64,000 nt of DNA from positions 2,418,001 to 2,482,000 of the forward strand of contig CAWKKD010000005.1 in NCBI GenBank assembly GCA_963850195.1, given 5' to 3'. This document shows positions 7,209-15,979 of this stretch, one piece after another. Position numbers and translations under genes: made by a program. Position 1 is the first letter of the stretch; each line of letters starts with the position of its first letter. This stretch comes from Actinoallomurus sp963850195 (GTDB taxonomy: Bacteria; Actinomycetota; Actinomycetes; Streptosporangiales; Streptosporangiaceae). The notes beneath the pieces were generated by a model. That model worked only from the letters and a program-made list of their open reading frames with translations, did not search any database and had not been told where the DNA came from.

Positions 7209-8849
7209 GTGGCTGACTCCAGCCCGCTGCAGCACGGCGATCCGGTACAGGTGGGCCAATACCGACTTCTGGGCTGCCTGGGCGCGGGCGGGCAAGGGAC
7301 GGTCTATCTGGGTGAATCGCCCTCAGGCCAGCTCGTTGCGGTGAAAATGCTGCATGCCCGGCTGTCTCGGGACGAGCGGGCGCGGCGGAACTTTCTGGGC
7401 GAGGTCGACGCCGCCCAGCGGGTTCGGCAGTTCTGCACCGCGCGGGTGCTGGACATCGACACCGAGGGAACGCAGCCGTACATCGTCAGCGAGTACGTCG
7501 AGGGCCCATCCCTGGCGGCGTTGGTCCGAGGCGAGGGGCCACGGGACCCGGACGCGCTCGAGCGGCTGGCGGTCGCGACGATCACCGCGCTCGCCGCGAT
7601 CCACCAGGTCGGCATCGTCCATCGCGACTTCAAGCCCAGCAACGTGATCTGCGGTCCCGACGGCCCGCGCGTGATCGACTTCGGGATCGCCCGGGTGCTG
7701 GACGCCACCACCACGACGTCCAGCTCCGTGATGGGCACCCCCGCGTACATGTCACCCGAACAGGTGTCGGCCCGGGGTGTCGGACCGGCGTCCGACGTGT
7801 TCAGCTGGGCCGCGACCATGCTCTTCGCGGCCACGGGCCGGGCTCCGTTCGGCAGCGACACGATTCCCGCGACGTTCTACCGGATCCTCAACACCGAGCC
7901 GGACCTGGTCGCCCCGACCGAGCCGCTGAGGTCGGTGATCGCGGAGTGCCTGGCCAAGGACCCCGCCGACCGCCCGGCCGCCACCGACGTACTGCTCGCC
8001 CTGCTCGGCCATGACCCGGTGAATGAGGCGTTCGGCACGGCCCTCGAGCCGGTCGTCATGACCGGGGCGCCGCCCGTACCAGGGCGTCCGGCGAACCCGG
8101 CGTCCCGAACGCACCGACGAGCGGCCCGCCGGGTCTCGACCGCGACCCTCACCGTCAGCGCCGCCGCCGTGACGACGGTGGCGGGGGCGGTCCTCCTGTA
8201 CTTCCTCTGGCCGTCCGGCGCGCCCGGCGCCCCGTCGAAGGGCTCCGCGGACGGCGGCGCCAGCCCCACCGTCGCCGGCGTGAAGCCGACGGGCCCCGCT
8301 CCCACTGTGATCGGCGAACAGGCGGACATCGCCTGCGGCGATCTGCTCACCGCCGGCTACCTCTGCACCAATCACTATGAGCCGGGGCCGAATTATCAAA
8401 TTGTGAACCGGCAGGCATTGAACGGCGACTCGGTCAACATCTACTGGTCGCCGTGGCAGCCGGTGAGCTACTCCATCACCCGCGAAGCCGGCGACATCTG
8501 GACGATGCGGCAGGGCTCCGCCGCGCATCTGTCCACATCCAGCTTCAATGTCGGGCGCGGATACACGCCCGGAACACGGTTCGCCAATGCCCGTACGGTC
8601 AACGAGTTCACCTGTAGTACCGGGTGCCAGGGGGTCACGGGAAACCGCTTCTACTCGACGAGGTCGACCGCGCCGGGTTGGGTGAACAACGGTCCCGTGG
8701 CGGTCTTCATGACCTGCGGCGCGCACGGCGCCAAGCGCGTTTACCAGGTCTGGAAGGACGCCACCGGCGGCAAGCGGCAGTTCGGCGTCAGCGGCGATCC
8801 CGCCGGGTGGGGTGCCATGGGCAGCGAACTACTGGGCTGCGTCTGGTGA
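7209..8849 (+). CDS. Receptor-type Ser/Thr protein kinase with extracellular C-terminal domain
   Basis: 546 residues. The N-terminal kinase domain (about 17-280) has the Gly loop GAGGQG (25-30), VAVK with K46, E65 in helix C, HRDFKPSN (D140, N145; Phe replaces the usual Leu), DFG (157-159) and SPE (182-184) with a Thr/Ser-rich activation loop (TTTTSSSVMGT). A basic juxtamembrane stretch and one membrane segment (about 312-338) lead to a Pro/Gly linker and a roughly 170-residue outer domain with six or more cysteines. The GTG start has GGGAGG 5 nt upstream. The outer domain has no PASTA repeats, so it is not the PknB type; its ligand is unknown. Confidence 0.92.
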   Translation: MADSSPLQHGDPVQVGQYRLLGCLGAGGQGTVYLGESPSGQLVAVKMLHARLSRDERARRNFLGEVDAAQRVRQFCTARVLDIDTEGTQPYIVSEYVEGPSLAALVRGEGPRDPDALERLAVATITALAAIHQVGIVHRDFKPSNVICGPDGPRVIDFGIARVLDATTTTSSSVMGTPAYMSPEQVSARGVGPASDVFSWAATMLFAATGRAPFGSDTIPATFYRILNTEPDLVAPTEPLRSVIAECLAKDPADRPAATDVLLALLGHDPVNEAFGTALEPVVMTGAPPVPGRPANPASRTHRRAARRVSTATLTVSAAAVTTVAGAVLLYFLWPSGAPGAPSKGSADGGASPTVAGVKPTGPAPTVIGEQADIACGDLLTAGYLCTNHYEPGPNYQIVNRQALNGDSVNIYWSPWQPVSYSITREAGDIWTMRQGSAAHLSTSSFNVGRGYTPGTRFANARTVNEFTCSTGCQGVTGNRFYSTRSTAPGWVNNGPVAVFMTCGAHGAKRVYQVWKDATGGKRQFGVSGDPAGWGAMGSELLGCVW

Positions 8850-8851
8850 AC

Positions 8852-8883
8852 GCCCGCCCACCCTCGTACGAGAGTGGGCGGGC
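8852..8883. terminator. Bidirectional terminator hairpin
   Basis: GCCCGCCCAC (8852-8861) pairs with GTGGGCGGGC (8874-8883), with a GTAC-centred loop. It lies exactly between the convergent kinase and hydrolase genes. Confidence 0.75.
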
Positions 8884-8893
8884 CTCGTGCCGA

Positions 8894-10285
8894 TCAGGCG
8901 CAGTTGTGCGCCGCCGCCGTGCTGGAGGCGACGACGATGTCGATGCCGCCCGGCCCGGTCAGATGGGCGGCGTTGACGGTCAGGCTGCCGTCGGCGTTCT
9001 TGGTCTGCTCGTCGACCACGAGCTTCGTACCGAGAATGCCCAGGTCCACCTTGAGGTTAGGCGTGTCACCGACGTGAATCGGCGTCCCGGCCACGGTGAG
9101 GGTCAGGTCCACCGCGCCCGTCTGGGCGGTGCAGGTGCCGGTCGCGGTCGATTTCACCCCGGACAGGCCGATCACCGGCAGGCCTACGAGCCCGATGCCG
9201 GTCTGGGCGACCACCTTCCCGCAGAGGGTGCCGGCCGACAGGAGCAGCGCGCTGATGTTCTGCGCGCACGGCGGCGCGTTGGTCGCCGCGTCCGCCGTAC
9301 GTACGACGCCGGTGTCCGGGGTCGGCTTGATCGCGATCGGCGTGCCGAGCAGCGGTATGTCCGCGGACAGGCCGAAGGCGCGGCCGGTCACGTACTGCAG
9401 CTTCACCGTGGCCGACGTCTTCGAGGCGTTGTACGCGTCGTCGGCCGCGAAGTTCGCGGTGACCGGCACGGTGGCGTCGTCGGTGAGCGTCTGCTTGACG
9501 TCGTCGATCGTGCAGCTCGCCTGGCCGTCGGCGTCCGTGGTGCCCTTGCAGGTCTGCGCGCCGACCGCGAGGTCCACCGAACGGTTCGCGACCACCTTGC
9601 CGGCCTTTTCGGTCAGCTTCGCCGACAGCTTCGCGACCGACCCGTTCGCGACGAAGTCGAGCCCGGTGTAGGCGAGCGTCGTCTCCTTCTGCGTGGGCGG
9701 CGGGTCGCCACCCTGGATCTTCTTGTACTGGTAGGCCGTGTAGTGACCGGCCGGCCAGCCGGCGACCGTGCTGCTCAACGACCCCCTCTCGTGCTCCATG
9801 CTGGCGCCCGGATGGGTCTCCGCGAAATACCAGAGCTTGGTGTGAGCACTGTCGACCCACTTCTCGAACAGCACGGCGTGACCGTCGCCGATGTTGTCGA
9901 GAAGGTCCCCGGGCTGCAGGTCCTTGATGGCGATCCGCGTCGCGGATCCGGGCAGGGAGTCGGTGTTCGGATCGGCGTTGAGATGCCAGGCCATGTCGAC
10001 GAACCCGGAACAGTCCGGCCGGTACTGCCGGGTATCACCGATGTCGCTCGTCCAGGGCGTGCCCGCGTTCGCGCAGTTCGCCTTGCTGTTCGCGCAGTAC
10101 CTGGGCATCTTCTGCATCCAGTCATTCGCTCGCGCGATGACCTCGGTACGGCTGATCTGCCCGCCGGTGCTCGAGGCCGCGTGAGCGGCCTACGGCAGCG
10201 CGATGGCAGCGATCACCGCGGCCGCGAGCAGGCAGGCCGTGACCGTCACACTGATGGCGCGCGAGAACGCATTGGAAGACGTCAT
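8894..10285 (-). pseudogene. Secreted NlpC/P60-type hydrolase with Ig-like and choice-of-anchor-type repeats, interrupted by an in-frame TAG
   Basis: An ATG at 10285 with a GGGGAAAGGAAAG ribosome site starts a perfect signal peptide (MTSSNAFSRAISVTV, then a hydrophobic core ending AAIALP). The next codon is TAG (10192-10190), after which the same frame runs on with AAHA-ASS, the expected cleavage site, to the true C-terminus. The body has an NlpC/P60-like domain (C in RPDCSGFV, H in GDGHAVLF), an Ig-like repeat (roughly TTLAYTG to ATVKL) and a C-terminal choice-of-anchor-P-like domain with paired cysteines. Internal initiation at ATG 10117 would give a leaderless, non-exported protein. It may be a true pseudogene, an amber readthrough case or a sequence error. 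Confidence 0.8.
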
Positions 10286-10384
10286 CTTTCCTTTCCCCGA
10301 TTTGTCGTTGGAGGGAAGTCTCGTGATGGCCGGGCCGAAAGTCGTTGACTATTCGCGCCGTTCGCTTGGACGTGCGTGCCGGTC

Positions 10385-11146
10385 TTATCCGCCGTCCCCG
10401 GCCCAGCCGAGGGCCGAGGCGTAGGCGTCGCGGACGCGTCGAAGGCACTGGTACGGGTCCGGAAGCTCCTTGAGCTGGTGCGCGAGCTGTTCTTCCCAGC
10501 GCAGGCTCGTCGGCAGCCGGTCGAACATGTGCGGCGCCACGCGTACGCCGGTGGCCTGCGCGACGAGGGACGCCGCGGACCGGTCGATCGCGTCGAGTTC
10601 GGCGAGGGCGTTCAGGTCGTAGAGGTCGCGTTCGGTGTGCCGGTCGGCCCACGCGCTGGTCTTCATCGCCGTGAACGCCGGCAGCGTCGGTACGCGGAGG
10701 GTCGCGGGGACGACGTCGGAGTAGCGGACGTCCAGCGGCCCGGACTCGGTCGGCCACGCGAACATGCCCTCCGCGGAGAGCAGCTGGACGCGGACCGTGG
10801 TCCCGTCGCCGGCCCGCAACAGCGCGGGCTCGACGTCGCGCACGCCGGTCAGCGGGACGAGCCAGTGCGTACCGGGGAACTCACGTGCGAGTGCCCGCGG
10901 CAGCCGTTCTTCGATGACGGCCGCGGCGGTCGTACGGGACGGGACGTACAGGTCGACGTCCTCGGACAGCCGGCCCTCCGGCAGGTGCGTACGGGCGAGG
11001 GCGGTACCGCCGAAGAAGACCAGCTCGTCGTTATCGAGCGAGGTCAGCCCGCTGAGGACATGGCTGATGAAATGGTCGCGAACGACCTGTTCGTCGGCGA
11101 CGCCGAACCGGTCCGCGACCGTGGCGAGCTCGTCAGGGTCCAGCAT
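10385..11146 (-). CDS. abiEii: AbiEii-type nucleotidyltransferase toxin (type IV toxin-antitoxin)
   Basis: 253 residues from the ATG at 11146. The DNA-polymerase-beta-like nucleotidyltransferase core is visible: FFGGTAL (GG at 46-47), SEDVDLY (S61, D63, D65 as metal ligands) and a later K-x-x-A-x-x-x-R-x-x-x-D/D block (AMKTSAWADRHTERDLYDL). Family members block growth, some by modifying tRNA, and are known in phage abortive infection. The start lies inside the antitoxin gene (14-nt overlap), so the two are coupled. Confidence 0.9.
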   Translation of the reverse strand: MLDPDELATVADRFGVADEQVVRDHFISHVLSGLTSLDNDELVFFGGTALARTHLPEGRLSEDVDLYVPSRTTAAAVIEERLPRALAREFPGTHWLVPLTGVRDVEPALLRAGDGTTVRVQLLSAEGMFAWPTESGPLDVRYSDVVPATLRVPTLPAFTAMKTSAWADRHTERDLYDLNALAELDAIDRSAASLVAQATGVRVAPHMFDRLPTSLRWEEQLAHQLKELPDPYQCLRRVRDAYASALGWAGDGG

Positions 11147-11780
11147 CGGAACCCCGTCCCGCGACGGCGAGCGCCGCACGCAGGGCGCGTGCCTTCCGCT
11201 GTCGGCGGGCGAGCTCGGCGACCCGGTCCCAGTCGGCCCGGATCGCGAGCGCCCGTACGGCCTCCTCGCTCGACTGCGCCGTCATGCCGCCCAGCGTCGG
11301 CCGGTCGGCGAGGTCGAGCAGGGTCTGCTCGACCGTGGTCACCCAGCCGCTGACCAGCTCGGTGTCGACACGCTCGGTGTCGAGCCGTTCGAACGTCCGC
11401 CGTACGAAGACGATCTCGCCGATGCCCAACCTGAGCGCAGGCCGCTGGAGCGGCGCGGCGACCACGGCGACCGCGACGGCGCGGGGCAGGACCCCGTAAT
11501 GGCGCGCGGCACTGGTGCCCATGAGCGCGACCGCGTTCGTCCCATAGTCGGCCACCGCAATCCCCAACGCGACCGCGTGCAGGTCCGGACGCCACCGGAG
11601 GTCACCGATCCGCCGCTGCGGAACCACGACGTAGTACCCCGGCGCCAGATGCCGCATCGCCCCCCTGCGAGCAAGCCGAGCCAACTCCGGCCGCGGATGC
11701 GCGTACACATCCGCGGCATCACGCGGCCGCAGCACCGCGTTACGGCGGCGAGCAAGCTCCGGAGGCAGTCCAACGGCCAT
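11133..11780 (-). CDS. abiEi: AbiEi-type antitoxin / transcriptional repressor
   Basis: 215 residues from the ATG at 11780. The N-terminal winged-helix region (RRRNAVLRPRDAADVYAHPRPELARLARRGAMRHLAPGYYVV in outline) leads into the AbiEi C-terminal domain (NAVALMGTSAARHYGVLP, VTTVEQTLLDLADRP with the conserved T-x-x-x-T/D-L-L). AbiEi proteins neutralise AbiEii and repress their own operon. A perfect 6-7-6 inverted repeat 17 bp before the start fits autoregulation. Confidence 0.87.
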   Translation of the reverse strand: MAVGLPPELARRRNAVLRPRDAADVYAHPRPELARLARRGAMRHLAPGYYVVVPQRRIGDLRWRPDLHAVALGIAVADYGTNAVALMGTSAARHYGVLPRAVAVAVVAAPLQRPALRLGIGEIVFVRRTFERLDTERVDTELVSGWVTTVEQTLLDLADRPTLGGMTAQSSEEAVRALAIRADWDRVAELARRQRKARALRAALAVAGRGSDAGP

Positions 11781-11797
11781 GCTGCCAATACTACCAG

Positions 11798-11816
11798 CGT
11801 AGGCTTTTGCCCTACG
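11798..11816 (-). promoter_or_regulatory. Candidate AbiEi operator
   Basis: CGTAGG-N7-CCTACG, a perfect inverted repeat, ends 17 bp upstream of the abiEi ATG, where the promoter -10/-35 region must lie. AbiEi antitoxins are known to bind inverted repeats upstream of their operon. Confidence 0.6.
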
Positions 11817-11841
11817 TTTGTCGTACTGTATTGCGGACGAA

Positions 11842-12420
11842 TCAGGCCACCTGGGCGGGCCGCGTGGAGCGGGCGGCCGCCTCAACGACGCGCCGTCCGA
11901 GATGTTCGGCGGTCTTCCGGTCGCTGATCGGTGGTGCGACGTCGGGACTCTCGTCGGTGTTGGCCTGTGCCAGCGCCCCGAGGTACGAGCCGAGCCGGTT
12001 CAGGTCGTTCGGCCCGCCGCTGCTGGAGTTCCAGCCCGGGGGAAGGCCGAGGCTCACCCACTGCATGCCGTGCTGGGCAGCGAAGACGGCCAGGTAGGTG
12101 AGCGTGGTCATCTTGTCGCCGTTCATCGAGCCACTGCAGGTGAACCCGGCCGCCAGTTTGTCCCGCCAGCCGAAGTCGGCCCAGATCGCAGAGGAATCCT
12201 CGGCGAACTGCTTGAACACTGCGGACGGTCCGCCCATATAGGTGGGTGTCCCGAAGATGATGGCGTCGGCCTCGTTCAGCGCGTCCCATCCCGATTCGGT
12301 CAACGTGTCGACCGCCAGGAGGGACACCTCGGCTCCGCTGTCGGAGGCGCCTCGTCCCACAGCCTCGGCGAGGACCGCCGTGTGGCCGTACCCCGAGTGA
12401 TAGGCAATCGCGATCTTCAT
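11842..12420 (-). CDS. Flavodoxin-like NAD(P)H-dependent FMN reductase (WrbA-like)
   Basis: 192 residues. The FMN phosphate loop IAYHSGYGHTAVLAEAV is near the N-terminus. EADAIIFGTPTYMGGPSAVFKQF is the typical second FMN-binding segment and GSMNGDKMTTLTYLAVFAAQHGM the third. Members are quinone or nitro-reductases. It is divergent from a MarR regulator, which is likely to repress it, and is codirectional with the AbiE pair 61 bp downstream. Confidence 0.9.
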   Translation of the reverse strand: MKIAIAYHSGYGHTAVLAEAVGRGASDSGAEVSLLAVDTLTESGWDALNEADAIIFGTPTYMGGPSAVFKQFAEDSSAIWADFGWRDKLAAGFTCSGSMNGDKMTTLTYLAVFAAQHGMQWVSLGLPPGWNSSSGGPNDLNRLGSYLGALAQANTDESPDVAPPISDRKTAEHLGRRVVEAAARSTRPAQVA

Positions 12421-12438
12421 AAGCGTGATCCTTCAATA

Positions 12439-12457
12439 GAAAGCTTTCACGAAAGCT
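12439..12457. promoter_or_regulatory. Candidate MarR operator
   Basis: A 10-bp palindrome GAAAGCTTTC (12439-12448) is followed after AC by GAAAGCT (12451-12457), giving AGCTTTC-AC-GAAAGCT as a second overlapping inverted repeat. It sits in the 65-bp gap between the divergent flavodoxin and MarR genes. Confidence 0.65.
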
Positions 12458-12485
12458 ATCAGGCGAGGCGGTTAGGCTTCAACCC

Positions 12486-12965
12486 ATGGACGCGGTCGAT
12501 CAGATGATGGAGCAGTGGCGGGCCGAGATGCCCCAGGTCGCCACCCCGGCGCTGGAGGTCGTCAAGCGGCTCGGCCGCCTCAACGCGATCATCGATGAGG
12601 CCATCAGTGAGGTGCTGTCGGGCTACGAGCTGACCTACGCGGAGTTCGATGTGCTGATGACGTTGCGCCGCAGCGGTGCCCCGTACCGGCTCAAACCATC
12701 GCAGCTCACCCGCGCCACCATGCTGTCCTCCGGAGGGACCAGCAACATCAAGCGCCGTCTCACCGCTGCCGGACTCACCGAGGCGAGTGACGACCCGATA
12801 GATGGCCGCAGCTCCTGGCTCAGCCTGTCTCCCAAGGGCGTCCAGATAGCGGAGGAGACCGCGACCGCCGTCGGCGCCGCACTGGACCGGATCTTCGAAG
12901 ACCTGCCACGAGACTCGATCACCATGCTGAACGAATGTCTCCGGCTCCAGAGTTCGGGGAACTGA
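12486..12965 (+). CDS. MarR-family transcriptional regulator
   Basis: 159 residues. The winged helix is visible: YAEFDVLMTLRRSGAPYRLKPSQL (H2), ATMLSSGGTSNIKRRLTAAGL (recognition helix), then the wing DDPIDGRSSWLSLSPKG. N- and C-terminal helices provide dimerisation. It probably represses the divergent flavodoxin gene and itself, responding to a small phenolic or oxidant. Its stop codon lies at the edge of a tRNA-Ala fragment, so an integration event occurred right at its 3' end. Confidence 0.9.
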   Translation: MDAVDQMMEQWRAEMPQVATPALEVVKRLGRLNAIIDEAISEVLSGYELTYAEFDVLMTLRRSGAPYRLKPSQLTRATMLSSGGTSNIKRRLTAAGLTEASDDPIDGRSSWLSLSPKGVQIAEETATAVGAALDRIFEDLPRDSITMLNECLRLQSSGN

Positions 12966-13003
12966 GGGGTTGAACCCCTGACCCCCTCGATGCGAACTAC
13001 CGG
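12962..13003 (-). pseudogene. tRNA-Ala 3'-segment duplicate (att scar)
   Basis: A 26-bp stretch at 12972-12997 is identical to 15031-15056 in the intact tRNA-Ala (anticodon loop to T arm), in the same orientation. Homology extends outward with small deletions (two bases in the T loop, nine bases near the anticodon stem before CTACCGG). It cannot fold into a tRNA. It is best read as the distal attachment-site copy left by an integrative element. Confidence 0.8.
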
Positions 13004-13305
13004 CGATACCAGGTCATCGGAGTCGCTACCGAGGTCAGACGTGTTCCGAGCGAAGCGGTCGGCTAGCCCCGCACGGCGGTCTTGCTGTACTTCCGTGCTG
13101 TACAGCAGCCGGCACCACACGCGACGAGCACTCGGGCAGATCAAGCCGAGGTTGGAAAGGCTCGCTGACGGGATCATGCGGATGATCACCCGTTCAGCTT
13201 GGTACCCCTGATCCGCGGCGCGGACCAACCGGCCCCTCACCGCCCTGGCCGCGCGGCTGACGCTAATCCACGAGGAGGGCAGGATCGGTCGCTGTCTCCG
13301 AGTCC

Positions 13306-14223
13306 TTATGGGCGAACACTGATGATCGTCTTTCCCTTGCGGCGCTCGGTCGAGTTGAAGGCCGCAACGGCGTCGTCGAGGGTCGCGACGCTGCCGATGT
13401 TCGTCCGCAGTCGTCCGTCCCGCACCCGCTGGACGATCTCACCCAGTTGGCCACGATCGGACTCGACAACGAAGTCGACCGCCAGGCCGTCGGTGGGCCG
13501 AACCTCCGTCGGCCCGACGACGGACACCAGCGTTCCTCCGGCTCGAATCAGGCCTGCGGACCGCTTCTGGATGTCGCCGCCGATGACGTCGAACACCAGG
13601 TCGACGTCGCCGACGTCTTCCAGCGCGTCGTTCTCAAGGGCGACGAACTCTTGCGCGCCGAAGTCGTGCGTCTTCTGACGATCGGCCGCGCGTCCGGTGC
13701 CGATGACGTACGCGCCGAACTCACGTGCGAGTTGCGTCACCATCGTTCCGACTGAGCCGGCCGCGCCGTGCACGAGGACGCTCTGCCCCGCCTGAAGGCG
13801 GCCGTGCTCGAACAGCCCTTGCCATGCGGTCAAGCCCGAGATCGGCAGGCTCGCGCCCACCGTGAAGTCGACGTCGCCCGGCAACGGCGCGAGGTTGCGC
13901 GCCTCGACGGCCACGTACTCCGCCAGGGTGCCGTCGCGATGCCAGTCCGCGAGCCCGAACACCCGCTGTCCCACCGACAGCCCCGTCGTGCCATAGCCGA
14001 GAGCGGTGACCACTCCGGCCAGCTCGTGCCCAGGGATCGACGGCGTTCGGTCACGGTCGGCGCGATCGGTCCAGGTCGAGGGCCACGCCATCTCAGTAGG
14101 GACGAATCCCGACGCATGAACCTGCACAACGACGTCGTTTATCGCTGCCGGCGGCTCGGGCCGCTCCACCAGCGTCATCCCGGCCGTTCCCGCAGCCTCA
14201 TCCATCACCACAATCGCCTTCAT
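13306..14223 (-). CDS. NADP-dependent medium-chain oxidoreductase (quinone-reductase-like)
   Basis: 305 residues from the ATG at 14223. GroES-like N-terminal half: PSIPGHELAGVV, then LSVGQRVFGL. The Rossmann half has VLVHGAAGSVGTMVTQLA (A-x-x-G-x-x-G) and DLVFDVIGG. It lacks the zinc-binding cysteines of alcohol dehydrogenases, as in quinone reductases and YhdH-like enzymes. It is the only intact gene inside the tRNA-Ala element remnant, so it may be its cargo or a resident gene. Confidence 0.9.
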   Translation of the reverse strand: MKAIVVMDEAAGTAGMTLVERPEPPAAINDVVVQVHASGFVPTEMAWPSTWTDRADRDRTPSIPGHELAGVVTALGYGTTGLSVGQRVFGLADWHRDGTLAEYVAVEARNLAPLPGDVDFTVGASLPISGLTAWQGLFEHGRLQAGQSVLVHGAAGSVGTMVTQLAREFGAYVIGTGRAADRQKTHDFGAQEFVALENDALEDVGDVDLVFDVIGGDIQKRSAGLIRAGGTLVSVVGPTEVRPTDGLAVDFVVESDRGQLGEIVQRVRDGRLRTNIGSVATLDDAVAAFNSTERRKGKTIISVRP

Positions 14224-14723
14224 CCGGCCCCCCCTGTATCCAGCCCTCGCCGCCACGCCCGTCAGGCGTGCTGCTGCGGCAAACCACTGACGGTCGACGG
14301 AGGCTTACCAATCGATGCTACGCCCGCCTTCTCCGGCCGCGATATTGCAGTTGGTTGACGCCGGTTTGTGGGCGACCAACGTCCTCACCTCGGAGAACTT
14401 CATCACCGGGTCCCCACCATCAGCGATCGTCACGGCTGAGCCACGAGGTCTCCCATCCTTCCCCCGTTCTCCTCGTAGTCGCCATGCCCCACGGCTGTGG
14501 CCGGCGGGTCAAGACTCGACGTTGTCGACCGCGTTGCGGCTCGGTCTTGACGCGTCAGACGTGGCCGGGAGACTCGTGCAGCGCGGAGACGGGACCGAAT
14601 GACATTCCTACCGGCCTCTTGGGTGCCTGCGTGCTGCTGGGCGGTCGGCCGGTTCGGGACGGGTCGGTCCGCAGAGGCCGCATGCCCGGCCCGAGGGCGG
14701 CCGTCCGCCGGCTGCCCGCGTAG
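14224..14723. other. 500 bp with no recognisable gene, inside the element remnant
   Basis: Frames on both strands lack actinobacterial third-position GC bias and resemble no family I recognise. The stretch probably holds degraded element genes. Confidence 0.5.
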
Positions 14724-14936
14724 CGGGGCGCCCTTGAAGACGTAGAGAACGGCGAAGGCTCGATCTTCCCGTACCGAAATGGCTATGCGCCGTACGTCTG
14801 GGTGACCACGCCAGAGGCGAAGCGCACGTGTAGGTGGGCCTATGGCAAGACGCGTGACGAGGTCCATGAGAGATGGCTGAAGGACGGTCTGATCAGCGCC
14901 GAGGGGCGCAGTGCGCTGCTCGAGGCGATCGGGTGA
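14724..14936 (+). pseudogene. Tyrosine integrase N-terminal arm-binding domain fragment
   Basis: After an in-frame TAG (14721-14723) with no start codon, the frame reads ENGEGSIFPYRNGYAPYVWV and then TTPEAKRTCRWAYGKTRDEV-HERWLK, followed by a non-homologous tail and TGA. The pattern GEGS-I/Y-x-YRNG-x-A-x-Y-V-W-V-TTP-x-G/A-KR ... K-V/E-W-x-K is the AP2-like arm-type DNA-binding domain of actinomycete phage/ICE integrases. The core and catalytic domains are missing. It lies 78 bp from tRNA-Ala, as expected for int beside its att site. Confidence 0.75.
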
Positions 14937-14972
14937 CGGCGTAGCTGTGCTTCGCTGCTGTGCGAACGCCAA

Positions 14973-15004
14973 AAAGGCCGGTTCCGCGATCGGAACCGGC
15001 CTTT
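14973..15004. terminator. Strong terminator hairpin beyond the tRNA-Ala 3' end
   Basis: A 14-bp perfect stem (14973-14986 with 14991-15004) and CGAT loop, flanked by A-runs on one side and T-runs on the other, so it can act in both directions. It lies 10 bp downstream of the tRNA gene. Confidence 0.85.
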
Positions 15005-15011
15005 GACCTTG

Positions 15012-15087
<76 letters not shown>

Positions 15088-15151
15088 AAGGACGTAGCAA
15101 GGCTAGCAAACCTTGGGCACTCCTCGCGCATCCGAGGGGCGTAATCCTCGA

Positions 15152-15808
15152 TCAGTCTCCGACGGCTCGGCGGTCGGTGTACTGGTCGTAGACCTCTTCG
15201 TGCGATTGGGAGGGGAGTTCGATCACTTCGGCGGTCCGTGCGGCCTCCTCGGCCTCGCGTTCGGCCTGGGCAAGGCGGGCGGTCTCGCGGGCCTGGTGGG
15301 CCGCGATGGCTCGGCGGGCGGCCGCCTGGCGTTCCACTCGGCGGGTGACGTCCATCTGGACGGCCACGCGGAGGAGCGACAGGTGGCCTGTGAGGAGCAC
15401 GGCGGGCGGGGCGACGAACCACCACGGGGTGAGGCCGGTGGCCACCGTCACGACCGAGGCGATCATGAGGAGGGTGCAGCCGAGCGTACGGCGGCGTCGG
15501 CGGGCGATCACGGCGGCGCGGCGTCGGCGGGCCCGCCTCGTGGCGCGTTCGTCGACCGGACGCGTGTAGGCAGAGCCAACGCGTTCGGCGTCAAGGTGCT
15601 CAAAGGCAGGGGGCTCGGCGGTCTCGTAGTCCGCGAGCTCCTCCTCCGACTCAGACTCAGACTCCGAGGAGAAGTCCTCCTCCGCGGCGTCCTCGCCGCG
15701 GCGGAGCAGGCGCCGGGAGATGCCCTCGCCGTCGCGGCGGAGCCACATGGGCACGAGGACGATTCCCCACACCGCTACGATCGCGAGATAGAGGACTGCG
15801 CTGCTCAT
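15152..15808 (-). CDS. sepX: SepX-like divisome membrane protein
   Basis: 218 residues. One N-terminal membrane segment (3-22, VLYLAIVAVWGIVLVPMWLRR) is followed by an acidic Glu/Ser-rich linker (about 38-66, SSESESESEEELADYE), a basic RRARRRRA block, two further hydrophobic stretches (about 105-145) and a Glu/Ala-rich coiled helix. The LVPMWLRR motif after the first helix and the position between tRNA-Ala and rimJ/molybdopterin genes match SepX, an actinobacterial partner of SepF in cell division. Naming rests on these features, not on an alignment. Confidence 0.7.
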   Translation of the reverse strand: MSSAVLYLAIVAVWGIVLVPMWLRRDGEGISRRLLRRGEDAAEEDFSSESESESEEELADYETAEPPAFEHLDAERVGSAYTRPVDERATRRARRRRAAVIARRRRRTLGCTLLMIASVVTVATGLTPWWFVAPPAVLLTGHLSLLRVAVQMDVTRRVERQAAARRAIAAHQARETARLAQAEREAEEAARTAEVIELPSQSHEEVYDQYTDRRAVGD

Positions 15809-15979
15809 CAGTCCTCCTCACAGACGCGTCCAGGCCCGCGCCGACCTTGGATACGCGCGCGCTCACGTCCCGCACGCTAAGACCCACAGTCAGTGGTTGA
15901 CGAGCATTCGGGGCGGTGTGTCGCGAGATCGGGTCGCACGTGGCCATCCCTTGACCGCGTTTTTGCGATTCGGCCGGGC

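Noticed and set aside
12962..13003. A second functional tRNA-Ala
   Set aside because: It lacks the acceptor and D-arm partners and has deletions in the anticodon stem and T loop.
14315..14602. A 95-codon forward frame inside the tRNA-Ala element
   Set aside because: Weak codon bias, no ribosome site and no family resemblance; it lies in decayed DNA.
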